DNA from: Actibacterium sp. MT2.3-13A
GTDB taxonomy: Bacteria > Pseudomonadota > Alphaproteobacteria > Rhodobacterales > Rhodobacteraceae
Length of the DNA: 64,000 nucleotides
Reading direction: 5' to 3'
NCBI RefSeq assembly: GCF_018139985.1
Contig: NZ_JAGSOU010000012.1
Coordinates: 1-64,000, forward strand
Part shown: piece by piece, positions 34,969 through 43,590 of the stretch
How positions within the stretch are numbered: the first letter of the stretch is position 1
Layout: each line of letters begins with the position of its first letter
Notes under the pieces: model-generated
The model's database searches: none
Told to the model about the DNA's origin: nothing
The model's input: the letters and a program-made list of their open reading frames with translations, nothing else
Program-made: the position numbers and the translations under genes

Positions 34969-35829
34969 GTGGAAATCCAGACCAAGCCGCTTGCCCCCGG
35001 GCTCTATTTCGTGGCCACCCCGATCGGGTCGGCCCGCGACATCACCCTGCGCGCGCTGGATATCCTGGCCAGCGCGGACGTGATCGCCGCCGAGGACACG
35101 CGCACTGCAAAGCACCTGATGCAGATCCACGGCGTCACCTTGGGCGACCGGCCGGTGATCGCCTATCACGACCACAGCGCGGCCGGCCTGCGTGACCGGA
35201 TCGTGGCGATGATCGCCGAGGGCAAATCGGTGGCCTATGCCAGCGAGGCTGGCACGCCGCTGGTGGCCGATCCGGGTTTCCAGTTGGGACGCGCGGTGAT
35301 CGCGGCGGGCCTGCCGGTGACCACCGCACCGGGCCCCTCGGCGGTGCTGGCGGCGCTGACGGTCTCCGGCCTGCCCAGCGACCGCTTCCTGTTCGCCGGC
35401 TTCCCGCCGGCGGCGAAAGGGCAGCGGGCCCGGGCCCTGGCGGAACTGGCGTCGATCCCGGCGACGCTGGTGCTCTACGAATCGCCGAAACGCGTTCACC
35501 GATTGTTAGGGGAATTGGGCGAACATTTCGGAACGGAGCGGCAGGCGGTGGTCTGCCGGGAGCTGACCAAACGGTTCGAAGAGGTGACGCGCGGCACGCT
35601 GGCCGAGCTGGAGGAGGCTTTCGCGGATCGGGCGGTGAAAGGCGAGATCGTGGTGCTGGTGGACCGGGCGCCGGCGCCGGTGGCGGACGCGCGATCGCTG
35701 GAGGAAGCGCTGCGCGCGGCCCTGCCGGGCAAATCGGTCAAGGACGCCGCGGCCGAGGTCGCCGCGGAACTGAACCTGCCGCGCCGGCAGGTCTACCAGG
35801 AGGCGCTGAAGCTGGCTGGCGACGCGTGA
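34969..35829 (+). CDS. rsmI: 16S rRNA (cytidine(1402)-2'-O)-methyltransferase
   Basis: The 286-residue SAM-dependent methyltransferase has the tetrapyrrole-methylase-like fold: GLYFVATPIGSARDITLRAL at residues 10-29, AAEDTRTAKHLM near residue 42, ASEAGTPLVADPGF near residue 88 and TAPGPSAVLAALTVSGLP near residue 118. It methylates C1402 in the ribosomal P-site with RsmH. The GTG start at 34969 has ACGGAG eight bases upstream, and the product begins with the family sequence. rsmI-yraN-gshB probably form one operon. Confidence 0.95.
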   Translation: MEIQTKPLAPGLYFVATPIGSARDITLRALDILASADVIAAEDTRTAKHLMQIHGVTLGDRPVIAYHDHSAAGLRDRIVAMIAEGKSVAYASEAGTPLVADPGFQLGRAVIAAGLPVTTAPGPSAVLAALTVSGLPSDRFLFAGFPPAAKGQRARALAELASIPATLVLYESPKRVHRLLGELGEHFGTERQAVVCRELTKRFEEVTRGTLAELEEAFADRAVKGEIVVLVDRAPAPVADARSLEEALRAALPGKSVKDAAAEVAAELNLPRRQVYQEALKLAGDA

Positions 35830-35878
35830 GGGCCAGGCCCTGACGTGGCGGAGATTCGGAAAGGCGGGAGGATACGCA

Positions 35879-36250
35879 ATGACGAGCGGGCGAGGCATGA
35901 GGGGCACGACCTCCTATCACGCTGGGCGGGTGGCCGAGGACACGGTCGCCGAACGCTACAGGCGGCAGGGGCTGGTGATCGCGGGTCGGCGGTGGCGCGG
36001 CGCCGGGGGCGAGATCGACCTGATCGCGCGGGACGGCGATGCGGTGATCTTCATCGAGGTCAAGAAAAGCCGAAGCCATGCGCGGGCCGCCGAACGGCTT
36101 GGCCAGCGCCAGATTGCCCGGCTCTTCTCCGCAGCGTCCGAGTTCCTTGCCGGCGAGCCGAAGGGGCAGTTGACCGAGGCGCGGTTCGACGTGGCGTTGG
36201 TCGACGGCATGGGGCAGGTGGAGATTCTGGAAAACGCGCTGGTGGCCTGA
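35879..36250 (+). CDS. YraN/UPF0102-family predicted nuclease
   Basis: The 123-residue protein has the UPF0102 pattern. HAGRVAEDTVAERYRRQG at residues 14-31 includes the conserved Gly, Glu and Ala. GAGGEIDLIARDGDAVIFIE near residues 41-60 followed by VKKSRS is a PD-(D/E)xK-like core (Glu, Asp, then ExK). It is predicted to be an endonuclease of the Holliday-junction-resolvase type, but its activity is unproven. It lies between rsmI and gshB, its usual position. Confidence 0.9.
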   Translation: MTSGRGMRGTTSYHAGRVAEDTVAERYRRQGLVIAGRRWRGAGGEIDLIARDGDAVIFIEVKKSRSHARAAERLGQRQIARLFSAASEFLAGEPKGQLTEARFDVALVDGMGQVEILENALVA

Positions 36251-36318
36251 CGGCAACTCGGAGATTGCAACCCGGCGCCGGGTCGGCCATGTAAAGCCTG
36301 AACCGAGGAGGGCTTTGC

Positions 36319-37260
36319 ATGAAGCTGAAAGTCGCCATCCAGATGGACCCCATCGAGGGCATCGACATCAACGCCGACAGCACGTTCCGTCTGGCCGAAG
36401 AGGCGCAGGCGCGCGGGCATGAGCTGTTCTATTACCTGCCGGACAATCTCTACTGGAACGACGGGCGGGTCATGGCGCGGGGCTGGCCGCTGACGGTGCA
36501 GCGCGTGGCGGGGGCGCATTTCACGCTGGGCGCGGAGGCCGATGTCGATCTGGCCGGTTTCGACGTGGTGTGGCTGCGCCAGGATCCGCCCTTCGACATG
36601 GGCTATATCACCACCACGCATCTGCTGGAGCGGGTGCATCCCGAGACCCTGGTGGTCAACGACCCGTTCTGGGTGCGCAACTTCCCCGAGAAGCTGCTGG
36701 TGCTGCAATTCCCCGAGCTGATTCCGCCGACCCTGATCGCGCGGGACCTGCTGACCATCCGTCAGTTCAAGGAACTGCACGGCGACATCATCCTCAAACC
36801 GCTCTACGGCAACGGCGGCGCGGGGGTGTTCCGCCTCGATCCGAGCGACCGCAACCTCTCGTCGCTGCACGAGCTCTTCTCCAGCCTCAGCCGCGAGCCG
36901 CTGATCGCGCAGAAATTCCTGCCCGATGTCTCGAACGGCGACAAGCGCATCATCCTGGTGGATGGCGCGCCGGTGGGGGCGATCAACCGGGTGCCGGCGC
37001 GCGGCGAGACGCGGTCGAACATGCATGTGGGCGGCCGGCCGGAAAAGACCGGTCTGACCGAGCGTGACCTGGAGATCTGCGCGGCCATCGGGCCGACGCT
37101 GCGCGAGCATGGCCAGATCTTCGTGGGCATCGACGTGATCGGCAGCTGCCTGACCGAGATCAACGTGACCTCGCCCACCGGCATCCAGGAACTGGAGCGT
37201 TTCGACGGCGTGAACATCGCCGAGAAGGTCTGGCAGGCGATCGAGGCCAGGCGCGCCTAA
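36319..37260 (+). CDS. gshB: Glutathione synthetase
   Basis: The 313-residue ATP-grasp enzyme joins gamma-glutamylcysteine and glycine. It starts with [20 protein letters not shown], typical of GshB, and has [18 protein letters not shown] near residue 75, [16 protein letters not shown] near residue 157 (ATP loop), and [16 protein letters not shown] near residue 280 (metal and substrate). It is full length. Its stop overlaps the stop region of the converging comM gene by 4 bp. Confidence 0.96.
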   Translation: MKLKVAIQMDPIEGIDINADSTFRLAEEAQARGHELFYYLPDNLYWNDGRVMARGWPLTVQRVAGAHFTLGAEADVDLAGFDVVWLRQDPPFDMGYITTTHLLERVHPETLVVNDPFWVRNFPEKLLVLQFPELIPPTLIARDLLTIRQFKELHGDIILKPLYGNGGAGVFRLDPSDRNLSSLHELFSSLSREPLIAQKFLPDVSNGDKRIILVDGAPVGAINRVPARGETRSNMHVGGRPEKTGLTERDLEICAAIGPTLREHGQIFVGIDVIGSCLTEINVTSPTGIQELERFDGVNIAEKVWQAIEARRA

Positions 37261-38765
37261 CCGCCCACCGCGAGGCGGAAGCTGACCGCCTCGGCCACAT
37301 GCGGTTTGCGCACCGCCTCCGACCCGTCGAGATCGGCGATTGTGCGCGCCACCCGCAGCACCCGGTGATAGCCCCGTGCCGACAGGCCGAAGCGTTCGGC
37401 CACGCGGGCCAGCAGCGCGCGCCCCTCGGCATCGGGGGTGGCGATCTCTTCCAGCAGGCGGCCCTCGGCATCGGCGTTCACCCGCGCGGCCCCGGCGCCC
37501 GCGAAGCGCGTCGCCTGCACGGCGCGGGCGGCGGCCACGCGCGCGGCCACCTCGGCCGAGCTGTCGCCCGATTCGGGCAGGTCGAGATCGGTGTAGGCCA
37601 CCGGCGGCACCTCCACCCGCAGGTCGAAGCGGTCCATCAGCGGGCCAGAGATGCGACCGAGGTAATCCTCGCCGCATTGCGGCACGCGGGCGCAGGCGCG
37701 CGCGGCATCGGCCATGTGGCCGCAGCGGCACGGGTTCGCCGCCGCTACAAGCAGGAAACGGCAGGGATAGCGCATATGCGCGTTGGCGCGAGAGACCACG
37801 ACCTCTCCGGTCTCGATCGGCTGGCGCAGGGTTTCCAGCACGGCGCGGGGGAATTCGGGGAATTCGTCCATGAACAGCACGCCGTTATGGGCCATGGAGA
37901 TTTCGCCCGGTTTCGCGCCGCGCCCGCCGCCGACGATGGCGGCCATGGAGGCGGTGTGATGCGGCTCGCGGAAGGGGCGCACGCGGGAGATGCCGCCCTC
38001 CTCCAGCAGGCCCGAGAGCGAGTGGATCATCGAGGTTTCCAGCGCCTCGGCCGGCGTCAGCGGTGGCAGGATGCCGGGCATCCGCGCGGCCAGCATGGAT
38101 TTGCCCGAGCCCGGCGCGCCGACCATCAGCATGTGGTGCCGCCCCGCCGCGGCGATCTCCAGCGCGCGCTTGGCCCGTTCCTGGCCCTTCACGTCGCGAA
38201 GGTCGCGCCCGGCCGTGGGCGCCATCACCTCGCCCGCCTCGGCCGGCGCCAGCGGCGACTGGCCGGCAAAGTGGCGCACCACCTCGCCCAGCGATCCGGC
38301 GGCCAGCACCTGCGTGGCGCCGACCCAGGCGGCCTCGGCCCCGCAGGCGCGCGGGCAGAGCAGCGCCCGGTCGGCCTCGGCCGCGGCCATCGCGGCGGGC
38401 AGCGCCCCCAGCACCGGCACCAGCGAACCGTCGAGCGACATCTCGCCCAGGGCCACGGTGCGCTCCACTTCGTCGCGGGGCACGACGTCGAGCGCGGCCA
38501 GCAGCGCCAGCGCGATCGGCAGGTCGAAATGCGAGCCCTCCTTGGGCAGGTCGGCGGGCGAGAGGTTGACGGTGATCCGTTTCGAGGGCAGCGCGATGGA
38601 CATCGCCGTCAGCGCCGCGCGCACCCGGTCGCGCGCCTCGCTCACCGCCTTGTCGGGCAGGCCGACGATGGAAAAGGCGGGCAGCCCGGCGGTCACGGCG
38701 CATTGCACCTCGACCAGCCGCGCCTCGACCCCTTCGAAGGCCACTGTATAGGCCCGCGCAACCAT
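37257..38765 (-). CDS. comM: YifB/ComM-family Mg-chelatase-like AAA ATPase
   Basis: The 502-residue protein has an N-terminal Lon-like S16 fold (about residues 5-170), an AAA module with Walker [18 protein letters not shown] near residue 217 and [22 protein letters not shown] near residue 298 (Walker B), and a Mg-chelatase C-terminal domain with CRCGH and [11 protein letters not shown] cysteines near residue 350 that could bind zinc. ComM is a branch-migration helicase needed for integrating DNA in natural transformation. It starts divergently from rpoH2. Confidence 0.93.
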   Translation of the reverse strand: MVARAYTVAFEGVEARLVEVQCAVTAGLPAFSIVGLPDKAVSEARDRVRAALTAMSIALPSKRITVNLSPADLPKEGSHFDLPIALALLAALDVVPRDEVERTVALGEMSLDGSLVPVLGALPAAMAAAEADRALLCPRACGAEAAWVGATQVLAAGSLGEVVRHFAGQSPLAPAEAGEVMAPTAGRDLRDVKGQERAKRALEIAAAGRHHMLMVGAPGSGKSMLAARMPGILPPLTPAEALETSMIHSLSGLLEEGGISRVRPFREPHHTASMAAIVGGGRGAKPGEISMAHNGVLFMDEFPEFPRAVLETLRQPIETGEVVVSRANAHMRYPCRFLLVAAANPCRCGHMADAARACARVPQCGEDYLGRISGPLMDRFDLRVEVPPVAYTDLDLPESGDSSAEVAARVAAARAVQATRFAGAGAARVNADAEGRLLEEIATPDAEGRALLARVAERFGLSARGYHRVLRVARTIADLDGSEAVRKPHVAEAVSFRLAVGG

Positions 38766-38939
38766 CCGCCCCTCCGTCGTTGCCTTGGTTAACGGCTACG
38801 GCGGAACAGGTTTAGGAATGGTAAATTTCCGGGCGGGCATTTCAGGGCGCGGCATCGCCGTGCCAGGTCGGCGCGGGGCAGGCCGGCGCTATCGCGCGCC
38901 TTGGCGCCGTCGGAGGGCCACGCCATGCGCCCGGGGCGG

Positions 38940-38968
38940 CGCGATCACAAATCGATGATTTGTGCGCG
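38940..38968. promoter_or_regulatory. Palindrome in the comM/rpoH2 divergent region
   Basis: CACAAATC (38946-38953) and GATTTGTG (38957-38964) form a perfect 8-bp inverted repeat around GAT, with further GC-rich flanks (CGCG at each end) pairing imperfectly. There is no T-run and it lies between divergent genes, so it is a candidate operator rather than a terminator. The string GATCACAAAT is shared with the right arm of the terminator at 6899-6937. The rest of 38766-38939 shows no gene. Confidence 0.4.
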
Positions 38969-38993
38969 TGCCCCGCATGGATGATGATTCAAT

Positions 38994-39022
38994 TGATCCG
39001 AAAGGATCCTGGGCCCGTATCC
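38994..39022 (+). promoter_or_regulatory. Candidate ECF sigma (RpoE-type) promoter of rpoH2
   Basis: TGATCC (38994-38999) is the -35 motif known for Rhodobacter RpoE promoters. GTATCC (39017-39022) lies 17 bp downstream in -10 position. In R. sphaeroides rpoHII is transcribed by RpoE during singlet-oxygen stress, so a site here is expected. The -35 also pairs with GGATC at 39004-39008, giving a small GATCC-GAAA-GGATC stem-loop. Confidence 0.55.
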
Positions 39023-39052
39023 CCACAGAGCGAAACCACAGGGGGGAAGCCG

Positions 39053-39931
39053 ATGCCGCTGGATATGCAATCCGAGACGTCCCTGTCCCGCACAGCGATG
39101 AAGGCCGAGCTGCTGGATGCGGAGACCGAGCTGCAACTCGCCTATGCCTGGCGCGACCACCGCGACGAGGCCGCGCTGCACCGGCTGGTCACGGCCTACA
39201 TGCGGCTGGCGATCTCGATGGCGGCAAAGTTTCGCCGCTACGGCGCGCCGATGAACGACCTGATCCAGGAGGCGGGGCTGGGCCTGATGAAGGCCGCGGA
39301 CAAGTTCGACCCCGATCGCGGGGTGCGTTTTTCGACCTATGCGGTGTGGTGGATCAAGGCCTCGATCCAGGACCATGTGATGCGCAACTGGTCGCTGGTG
39401 CGGACCGGCTCCACGTCCAGCCAGAAATCGCTGTTCTTCAACTTGCGCCGGGTGCAGGCGCGGCTGGAGCGCGAGGCGAGCGCCCGCGGCGAGGAGCTGG
39501 ATCGCCACCAGCTGCGCCAGTTGATCGCGACCGAGGTCGGCGTCTCGCTGGCCGATGTCGAGATGATGGAGGGGCGGCTGTCGGGCACGGACTTCTCGCT
39601 GAACGCGGCGCAGGCCAGCGACGACGAGGGGCGAGAGTGGATCGACACGCTGGAGGACGACGGCGTTCAGGCCGCCGAGCAGGTGGAGGCGGCGCATGAC
39701 CTCGACCGGCTGCGCGGCTGGCTGGTCTCGGCGATGTCGGCGCTGAACGCGCGCGAGCGGTTCATCGTGACCGAGCGCAAGCTGCGCGAGGAGCCGCGGA
39801 CACTGGAAAGCCTCGGCCAGGAGCTGGGCCTGTCAAAGGAGCGCGTCCGCCAGCTGGAGGCCGCGGCCTTCGTCAAGATGCGCAAGAGGCTTGAAGCGAT
39901 CAGCCCCGAGGTGCATCAGTTCTTCGCATGA
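39053..39931 (+). CDS. rpoH2: RNA polymerase heat-shock sigma factor RpoHII
   Basis: The 292-residue sigma-70-family factor has region 2 (SMAAKFRRYGAPMNDLIQEA near residue 50, and FSTYAVWWIKASIQDHVMRN near residue 93) and region 4 (LGQELGLSKERVRQLEAAAF near residue 258). The RpoH-box-like QKSLFFNLRRVQARL lies near residue 125. The N-terminus and the SLSRTAMKAELL segment resemble RpoHII rather than RpoHI. RpoHII directs oxidative and singlet-oxygen stress genes. GGGGGGAAG precedes the ATG at 39053; longer frames lack a site. It is coupled to the ChaN-like gene. Confidence 0.9.
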   Translation: MPLDMQSETSLSRTAMKAELLDAETELQLAYAWRDHRDEAALHRLVTAYMRLAISMAAKFRRYGAPMNDLIQEAGLGLMKAADKFDPDRGVRFSTYAVWWIKASIQDHVMRNWSLVRTGSTSSQKSLFFNLRRVQARLEREASARGEELDRHQLRQLIATEVGVSLADVEMMEGRLSGTDFSLNAAQASDDEGREWIDTLEDDGVQAAEQVEAAHDLDRLRGWLVSAMSALNARERFIVTERKLREEPRTLESLGQELGLSKERVRQLEAAAFVKMRKRLEAISPEVHQFFA

Positions 39932-40734
39932 GGAACGCGCTTGTATTCGCGGCGGCGCTGGCCGCCGCGCCCGCCGGGGCCGGCCAGATCGACGCGCCGG
40001 CGCTGGGCGACCTGCCCGCCGCCGACGTGGTCGTGCTGGGCGAGGTGCATGACAACCCCATCCATCACGCGAACCAGGCGCGGGCTGTGGCCGCCCTCGC
40101 CCCCTCGGCGCTGGTCTTCGAGATGCTGACGCCGGAGCAGGCGGCGCGGGTCACGCCCGGGCTGCGCGCCGACCGGGCGGCGCTGGGCGCCGCGCTGGGC
40201 TGGGACGGCACCGGCTGGCCCGATTTCGCGCTCTACCACCCGATCTTCATCGCCACGGACGCCGCGATTTACGGCGCGGCGCTCCCGCGCGCGTCGGCGC
40301 GCCGGGCGGTGGAGCGGGGCGCCGCGGAGGTGTTCGGGGCGCAGGCCGCGGCCTATGGCCTGTCCGATCCGCTGCCCCTGGCGCAGCAGCGTGCGCGTGA
40401 GGATTTGCAGCGCGAGGCGCATTGCAACGCCCTGCCGGAACCGCTGTTGCCCGGCATGGTCGAGGCGCAGCGCCTGCGCGACGCGGCGCTGGCCCGCGCG
40501 GTGGTGCAGGCGCTGGCAGAGACCGGCGGCCCGGTCGCCGTGATTACCGGCAACGGCCATGCGCGGCGCGACTGGGGCCTGCCGGCCGCGCTGGCCAGGG
40601 CGGCGTCGGATCTGACCGTGATCTCCGTCGGCCAGCTGGAGCAGGCGCCCGAGGCCGGCGCGCCCTATGATTTCTGGCTGGTGACACAGCCTGCGGAACG
40701 CGACGACCCCTGTGCCGGGTTCAAGTCCGACTGA
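39928..40734 (+). CDS. ChaN-like haem-regulated (DUF399) protein
   Basis: The 268-residue protein has a signal peptide (residues 1 to about 19, ending AGAGQ) and the ChaN pattern VVVLGEVHDNPIHHANQARA near residue 35, VFEMLTPEQA near residue 64 and VITGNGHARRDWGLP near residue 205. ChaN of Campylobacter is a haem-binding lipoprotein tied to iron uptake; here no lipobox Cys is present, so the protein is probably periplasmic and soluble. Its ATG overlaps the rpoH2 stop (ATGA), which places it under the same stress promoter. Confidence 0.85.
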   Translation: MRNALVFAAALAAAPAGAGQIDAPALGDLPAADVVVLGEVHDNPIHHANQARAVAALAPSALVFEMLTPEQAARVTPGLRADRAALGAALGWDGTGWPDFALYHPIFIATDAAIYGAALPRASARRAVERGAAEVFGAQAAAYGLSDPLPLAQQRAREDLQREAHCNALPEPLLPGMVEAQRLRDAALARAVVQALAETGGPVAVITGNGHARRDWGLPAALARAASDLTVISVGQLEQAPEAGAPYDFWLVTQPAERDDPCAGFKSD

Positions 40735-40793
40735 GCTTGCCCCGCCCCGCGCCGCGCCCTAGACATTGGGCAGGAGTTGCGAAAGGGGCCCCC

Positions 40794-41987
40794 ATGCTGG
40801 CAGGCAAACGCATTCTGTTGATCATCGGCGGCGGGATCGCGGCGTTCAAATCGCTCGACCTGATCCGCCGCCTGCGCGAGCGCGGCGCATCCGTCACGCC
40901 GGTTCTGACTCGCGCGGGCGAGGAATTCGTCACGCCGCTGTCGGCCTCGGCCTTGGCGGCCGAAAAGGTCTATCGCGACCTGTTCGACCTGACCGACGAG
41001 GCCGAGATGGGCCATGTCGAGCTCTCCCGCGCCGCCGACCTGGTGGTGGTGGCCCCCGCGACGGCCGACCTGATGGCCAAGATGGCGGGCGGGCATGCTG
41101 GTGATCTGGCCTCGACCCTGCTGATGGCCACCGACAAGCGGGTGCTGATCGCGCCCGCCATGAACGTGCGGATGTGGGAGCATCCCGCGACCCGGCGCAA
41201 CCTTGCCACTTTGCAGGGCGACGGCATTCTGGTCGTCGGCCCCGAAGAGGGCGCCATGGCCTGCGGTGAGGTCGGCCCCGGCCGCATGGCCGAGGTGCAG
41301 CAGATCGTCGAGGCGATCGAGGGGGCGCTGTCCGATGGGCCGCTCAGCGGCAGGCGTGTGATCGTCACCTCGGGCCCCACGCATGAGCCGATCGACCCGG
41401 TGCGCTATATCGCCAACCGCTCGTCGGGCGCGCAGGGCACGGCGATCGCGCGGGCGCTGGCGGCGCTGGGGGCCGATGTCACCTTCGTCACCGGCCCGGC
41501 CAGCGTGCCCCCGCCGCAGGGTGTGCGCGTGGTCCGGGTGGAGACCGCGCGTCAGATGCTGGCGGCCGTCGAGGGGGCACTGCCCGCCGACGCCGCCGTC
41601 TTTGCCGCCGCCGTTGCGGACTGGCGCGTCGCCAACGCCACCGACAGCAAGATGAAGAAGACCAAGGGCGGGCTGCCCGCGCTGGAATTCGCCGAGAACC
41701 CCGACATCCTGGCCACGGTCAGTGCGATGGGCGCGGGGCGTCCGTCCCTCGTGGTGGGCTTCGCCGCCGAGACCGACGACGTGATCGCCCATGCGAAGGC
41801 CAAGCGCGAACGCAAGGGCTGCGACTGGATCGTGGCCAATGACGTCTCGCCCGGGACCGGCATCATGGGCGGGGCCGAGAACGCGGTGACCCTGATCACC
41901 GCCCAAGGCGCCGAGGACTGGCCGCGTATGGGCAAGGACCAGGTGGCGCAGCGGCTGGCCGCCAGGATCGCGGAGGCGTTGGCATGA
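40794..41987 (+). CDS. coaBC: Bifunctional phosphopantothenoylcysteine decarboxylase/phosphopantothenate-cysteine ligase
   Basis: The 397-residue CoA-synthesis enzyme has an N-terminal flavoprotein CoaC domain: [16 protein letters not shown] near residue 12, the catalytic His in [10 protein letters not shown] near residue 74, the PAMNVRMW motif near residue 123 and [11 protein letters not shown] near residue 160. The C-terminal CoaB domain has [20 protein letters not shown] near residue 193 and a KMKKTKGG strap near residue 286. The start at 40794 follows GAAAGGGG. It is coupled by 4 bp to dut. Confidence 0.96.
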   Translation: MLAGKRILLIIGGGIAAFKSLDLIRRLRERGASVTPVLTRAGEEFVTPLSASALAAEKVYRDLFDLTDEAEMGHVELSRAADLVVVAPATADLMAKMAGGHAGDLASTLLMATDKRVLIAPAMNVRMWEHPATRRNLATLQGDGILVVGPEEGAMACGEVGPGRMAEVQQIVEAIEGALSDGPLSGRRVIVTSGPTHEPIDPVRYIANRSSGAQGTAIARALAALGADVTFVTGPASVPPPQGVRVVRVETARQMLAAVEGALPADAAVFAAAVADWRVANATDSKMKKTKGGLPALEFAENPDILATVSAMGAGRPSLVVGFAAETDDVIAHAKAKRERKGCDWIVANDVSPGTGIMGGAENAVTLITAQGAEDWPRMGKDQVAQRLAARIAEALA

Positions 41988-42454
41988 CCGCCCCGGTGAT
42001 CCGCATCCTGCACGAGGGTTGGGCCGATCTTGAGGTCCCGCTGCCCTCTTACGAGACCGCGGGTGCCGCGGGGGCCGATATCCGCGCCAACCTGCCGCCC
42101 GAGATCCGGGAGGAGGGGCTTACCCTGCAGCCGATGGAACGCGCTCTCGTGCCCACGGGCCTGCGCGTGGAGATCCCGGCCGGCTTCGAGATGCAGATCC
42201 GCCCGCGCTCGGGCCTCGCGCTGAAACACGGGATTTCCCTGCCCAACACGCCCGGCACCATCGACAGCGATTACCGCGGCCCGCTGGGGGTGCTGCTGAT
42301 CAACCTCGGCGCCGCGCCCTACACGGTGCATCACGGCGACCGGATCGCCCAGATGATCGTGGCCCCGGTGGTGCAGGCGCGGTTCGAACTGGCCGACGAC
42401 CTTAGCGAGACCGCGCGCGGGCAGGGCGGCTTCGGCTCGACGGGGCGGCGGTGA
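41984..42454 (+). CDS. dut: dUTP diphosphatase
   Basis: The 156-residue trimeric dUTPase shows its motifs in order: AGAADIRANL near residue 25, [11 protein letters not shown] near residue 72, [20 protein letters not shown] near residue 89, [11 protein letters not shown] near residue 116 and the flexible C-terminal GFGSTGRR. It hydrolyses dUTP to dUMP, keeping uracil out of DNA. It overlaps coaBC by 4 bp, a common pairing, and its stop overlaps the next start. Confidence 0.97.
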   Translation: MTAPVIRILHEGWADLEVPLPSYETAGAAGADIRANLPPEIREEGLTLQPMERALVPTGLRVEIPAGFEMQIRPRSGLALKHGISLPNTPGTIDSDYRGPLGVLLINLGAAPYTVHHGDRIAQMIVAPVVQARFELADDLSETARGQGGFGSTGRR

Positions 42455-43494
42455 TGGCGCTGGTTCTGGCGCTGGCCGCGGGGCTGTGGGGGCTGGGCGT
42501 GCTGCTCAGGGCGCCCGTGCGGGCGCGGCTGATCATGATCGGGCTGCTCTATCTCGGCGTGCTCGTGGCGCAGCTGGCGCTGCCCGAGGGCCATGCGCTG
42601 CGGCAGGCGACGGGCGGCAACGCCCAGAGCTGGCTGGCGCTGGGCGTGATCGCGGCGCTGGTGGCGGGCTATGTGGCGATCCTGCGGCTGCTGCGCCGCC
42701 GCGCCCAGCCGGCCGCGCCCGAACCGGCCGAGGAGGGCCCCTTCCGCGCGGCCGAGCTGGAGCGTTACGCCCGCCACATCATCCTGCGCGAGATCGGCGG
42801 GCCGGGGCAGATGAAGCTGAAGAACGCCAAGGTTCTGGTGATCGGGGCCGGCGGCCTCGGCTCGCCGGCGCTGCTCTATCTCGCGGCGGCGGGGGTGGGC
42901 ACCATCGGCGTGGTCGACGACGACAGGGTGGACGCATCGAACCTGCAGCGGCAGGTGATCCATACCGACGACCGGCTGGGCATGCCCAAGGTGTTTTCCG
43001 CCGCCGAGCAGATGCGCGCGCTGAACCCCTTCGTCGAGATCCGCCCCTATGACCGCCGCCTGACCTGGGACGAGGCGGCAAGCCTTTTCGCCGAATATGA
43101 CCTGATCCTCGACGGCACCGACAATTTCGACACCCGCTTCATGGTCAACCGCGCGGCGGTGGCGGCCGGAAAGCCGCTGATCGCCGCCGCGATCACCCAG
43201 TGGGAGGGGCAGATCAGCCTCTACGATCCCTCCGGCGGCGCACCCTGTTACCAGTGCATCTTTCCGCAGGCGCCCGCCCCGGGGCTGGCGCCCAGCTGCG
43301 CCGAGGCCGGCGTGATCGGCGCGCTGCCCGGGGTGGTCGGGTCGATGATGGCGGTCGAGGCGATCAAGGAGATCACGGGCGCGGGCGAGAGCCTGCGCGG
43401 GCGGATGCTGTTCTACGACGCGCTTTACGGCGAGAACCGGCAGGTGCGGCTGAAACGGCGCGACGATTGCCCGATCTGCGGCGCGGGCGGCTGA
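42454..43494 (+). CDS. MoeB/ThiF-family adenylyltransferase with N-terminal membrane segments
   Basis: The 346-residue protein has a hydrophobic N-terminal part (residues 1-80) with about three membrane helices, then a full E1-like domain. RYARHIILREIGGPGQMKLK lies near residue 107, VIGAGGLGSPALLYLAAAG near residue 131 (ATP site), and DDDRVDASNLQRQVIHTDDR near residue 155. CYQC near residue 266 and CPIC near residue 339 form the structural zinc site. It should adenylate a MoaD or ThiS C-terminus for sulfur transfer. The membrane part is unusual for MoeB generally. The ATG overlaps the dut stop (TGATG). Confidence 0.88.
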   Translation: MALVLALAAGLWGLGVLLRAPVRARLIMIGLLYLGVLVAQLALPEGHALRQATGGNAQSWLALGVIAALVAGYVAILRLLRRRAQPAAPEPAEEGPFRAAELERYARHIILREIGGPGQMKLKNAKVLVIGAGGLGSPALLYLAAAGVGTIGVVDDDRVDASNLQRQVIHTDDRLGMPKVFSAAEQMRALNPFVEIRPYDRRLTWDEAASLFAEYDLILDGTDNFDTRFMVNRAAVAAGKPLIAAAITQWEGQISLYDPSGGAPCYQCIFPQAPAPGLAPSCAEAGVIGALPGVVGSMMAVEAIKEITGAGESLRGRMLFYDALYGENRQVRLKRRDDCPICGAGG

Positions 43495-43501
43495 GGACGG
43501 G

Positions 43502-43540
43502 AGCCTCCGGCGGGAGTATTTGCGCCAAGAAGAAGGGGGG
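43502..43540 (+). repeat. Dispersed intergenic repeat, full copy
   Basis: GCCTCCGGCGGGAGTATTTG, then CGCCAAGAAGAAGGGGGG, 8 bp after the moeB-like stop. Other copies are at 20462, 57150, 57296 and 63854. Confidence 0.75.
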
Positions 43541-43590
43541 CTGGACCTTTCTTCCGGCCGGGCCTAGCTGTTGGGGCAAAGGAGATTCCG

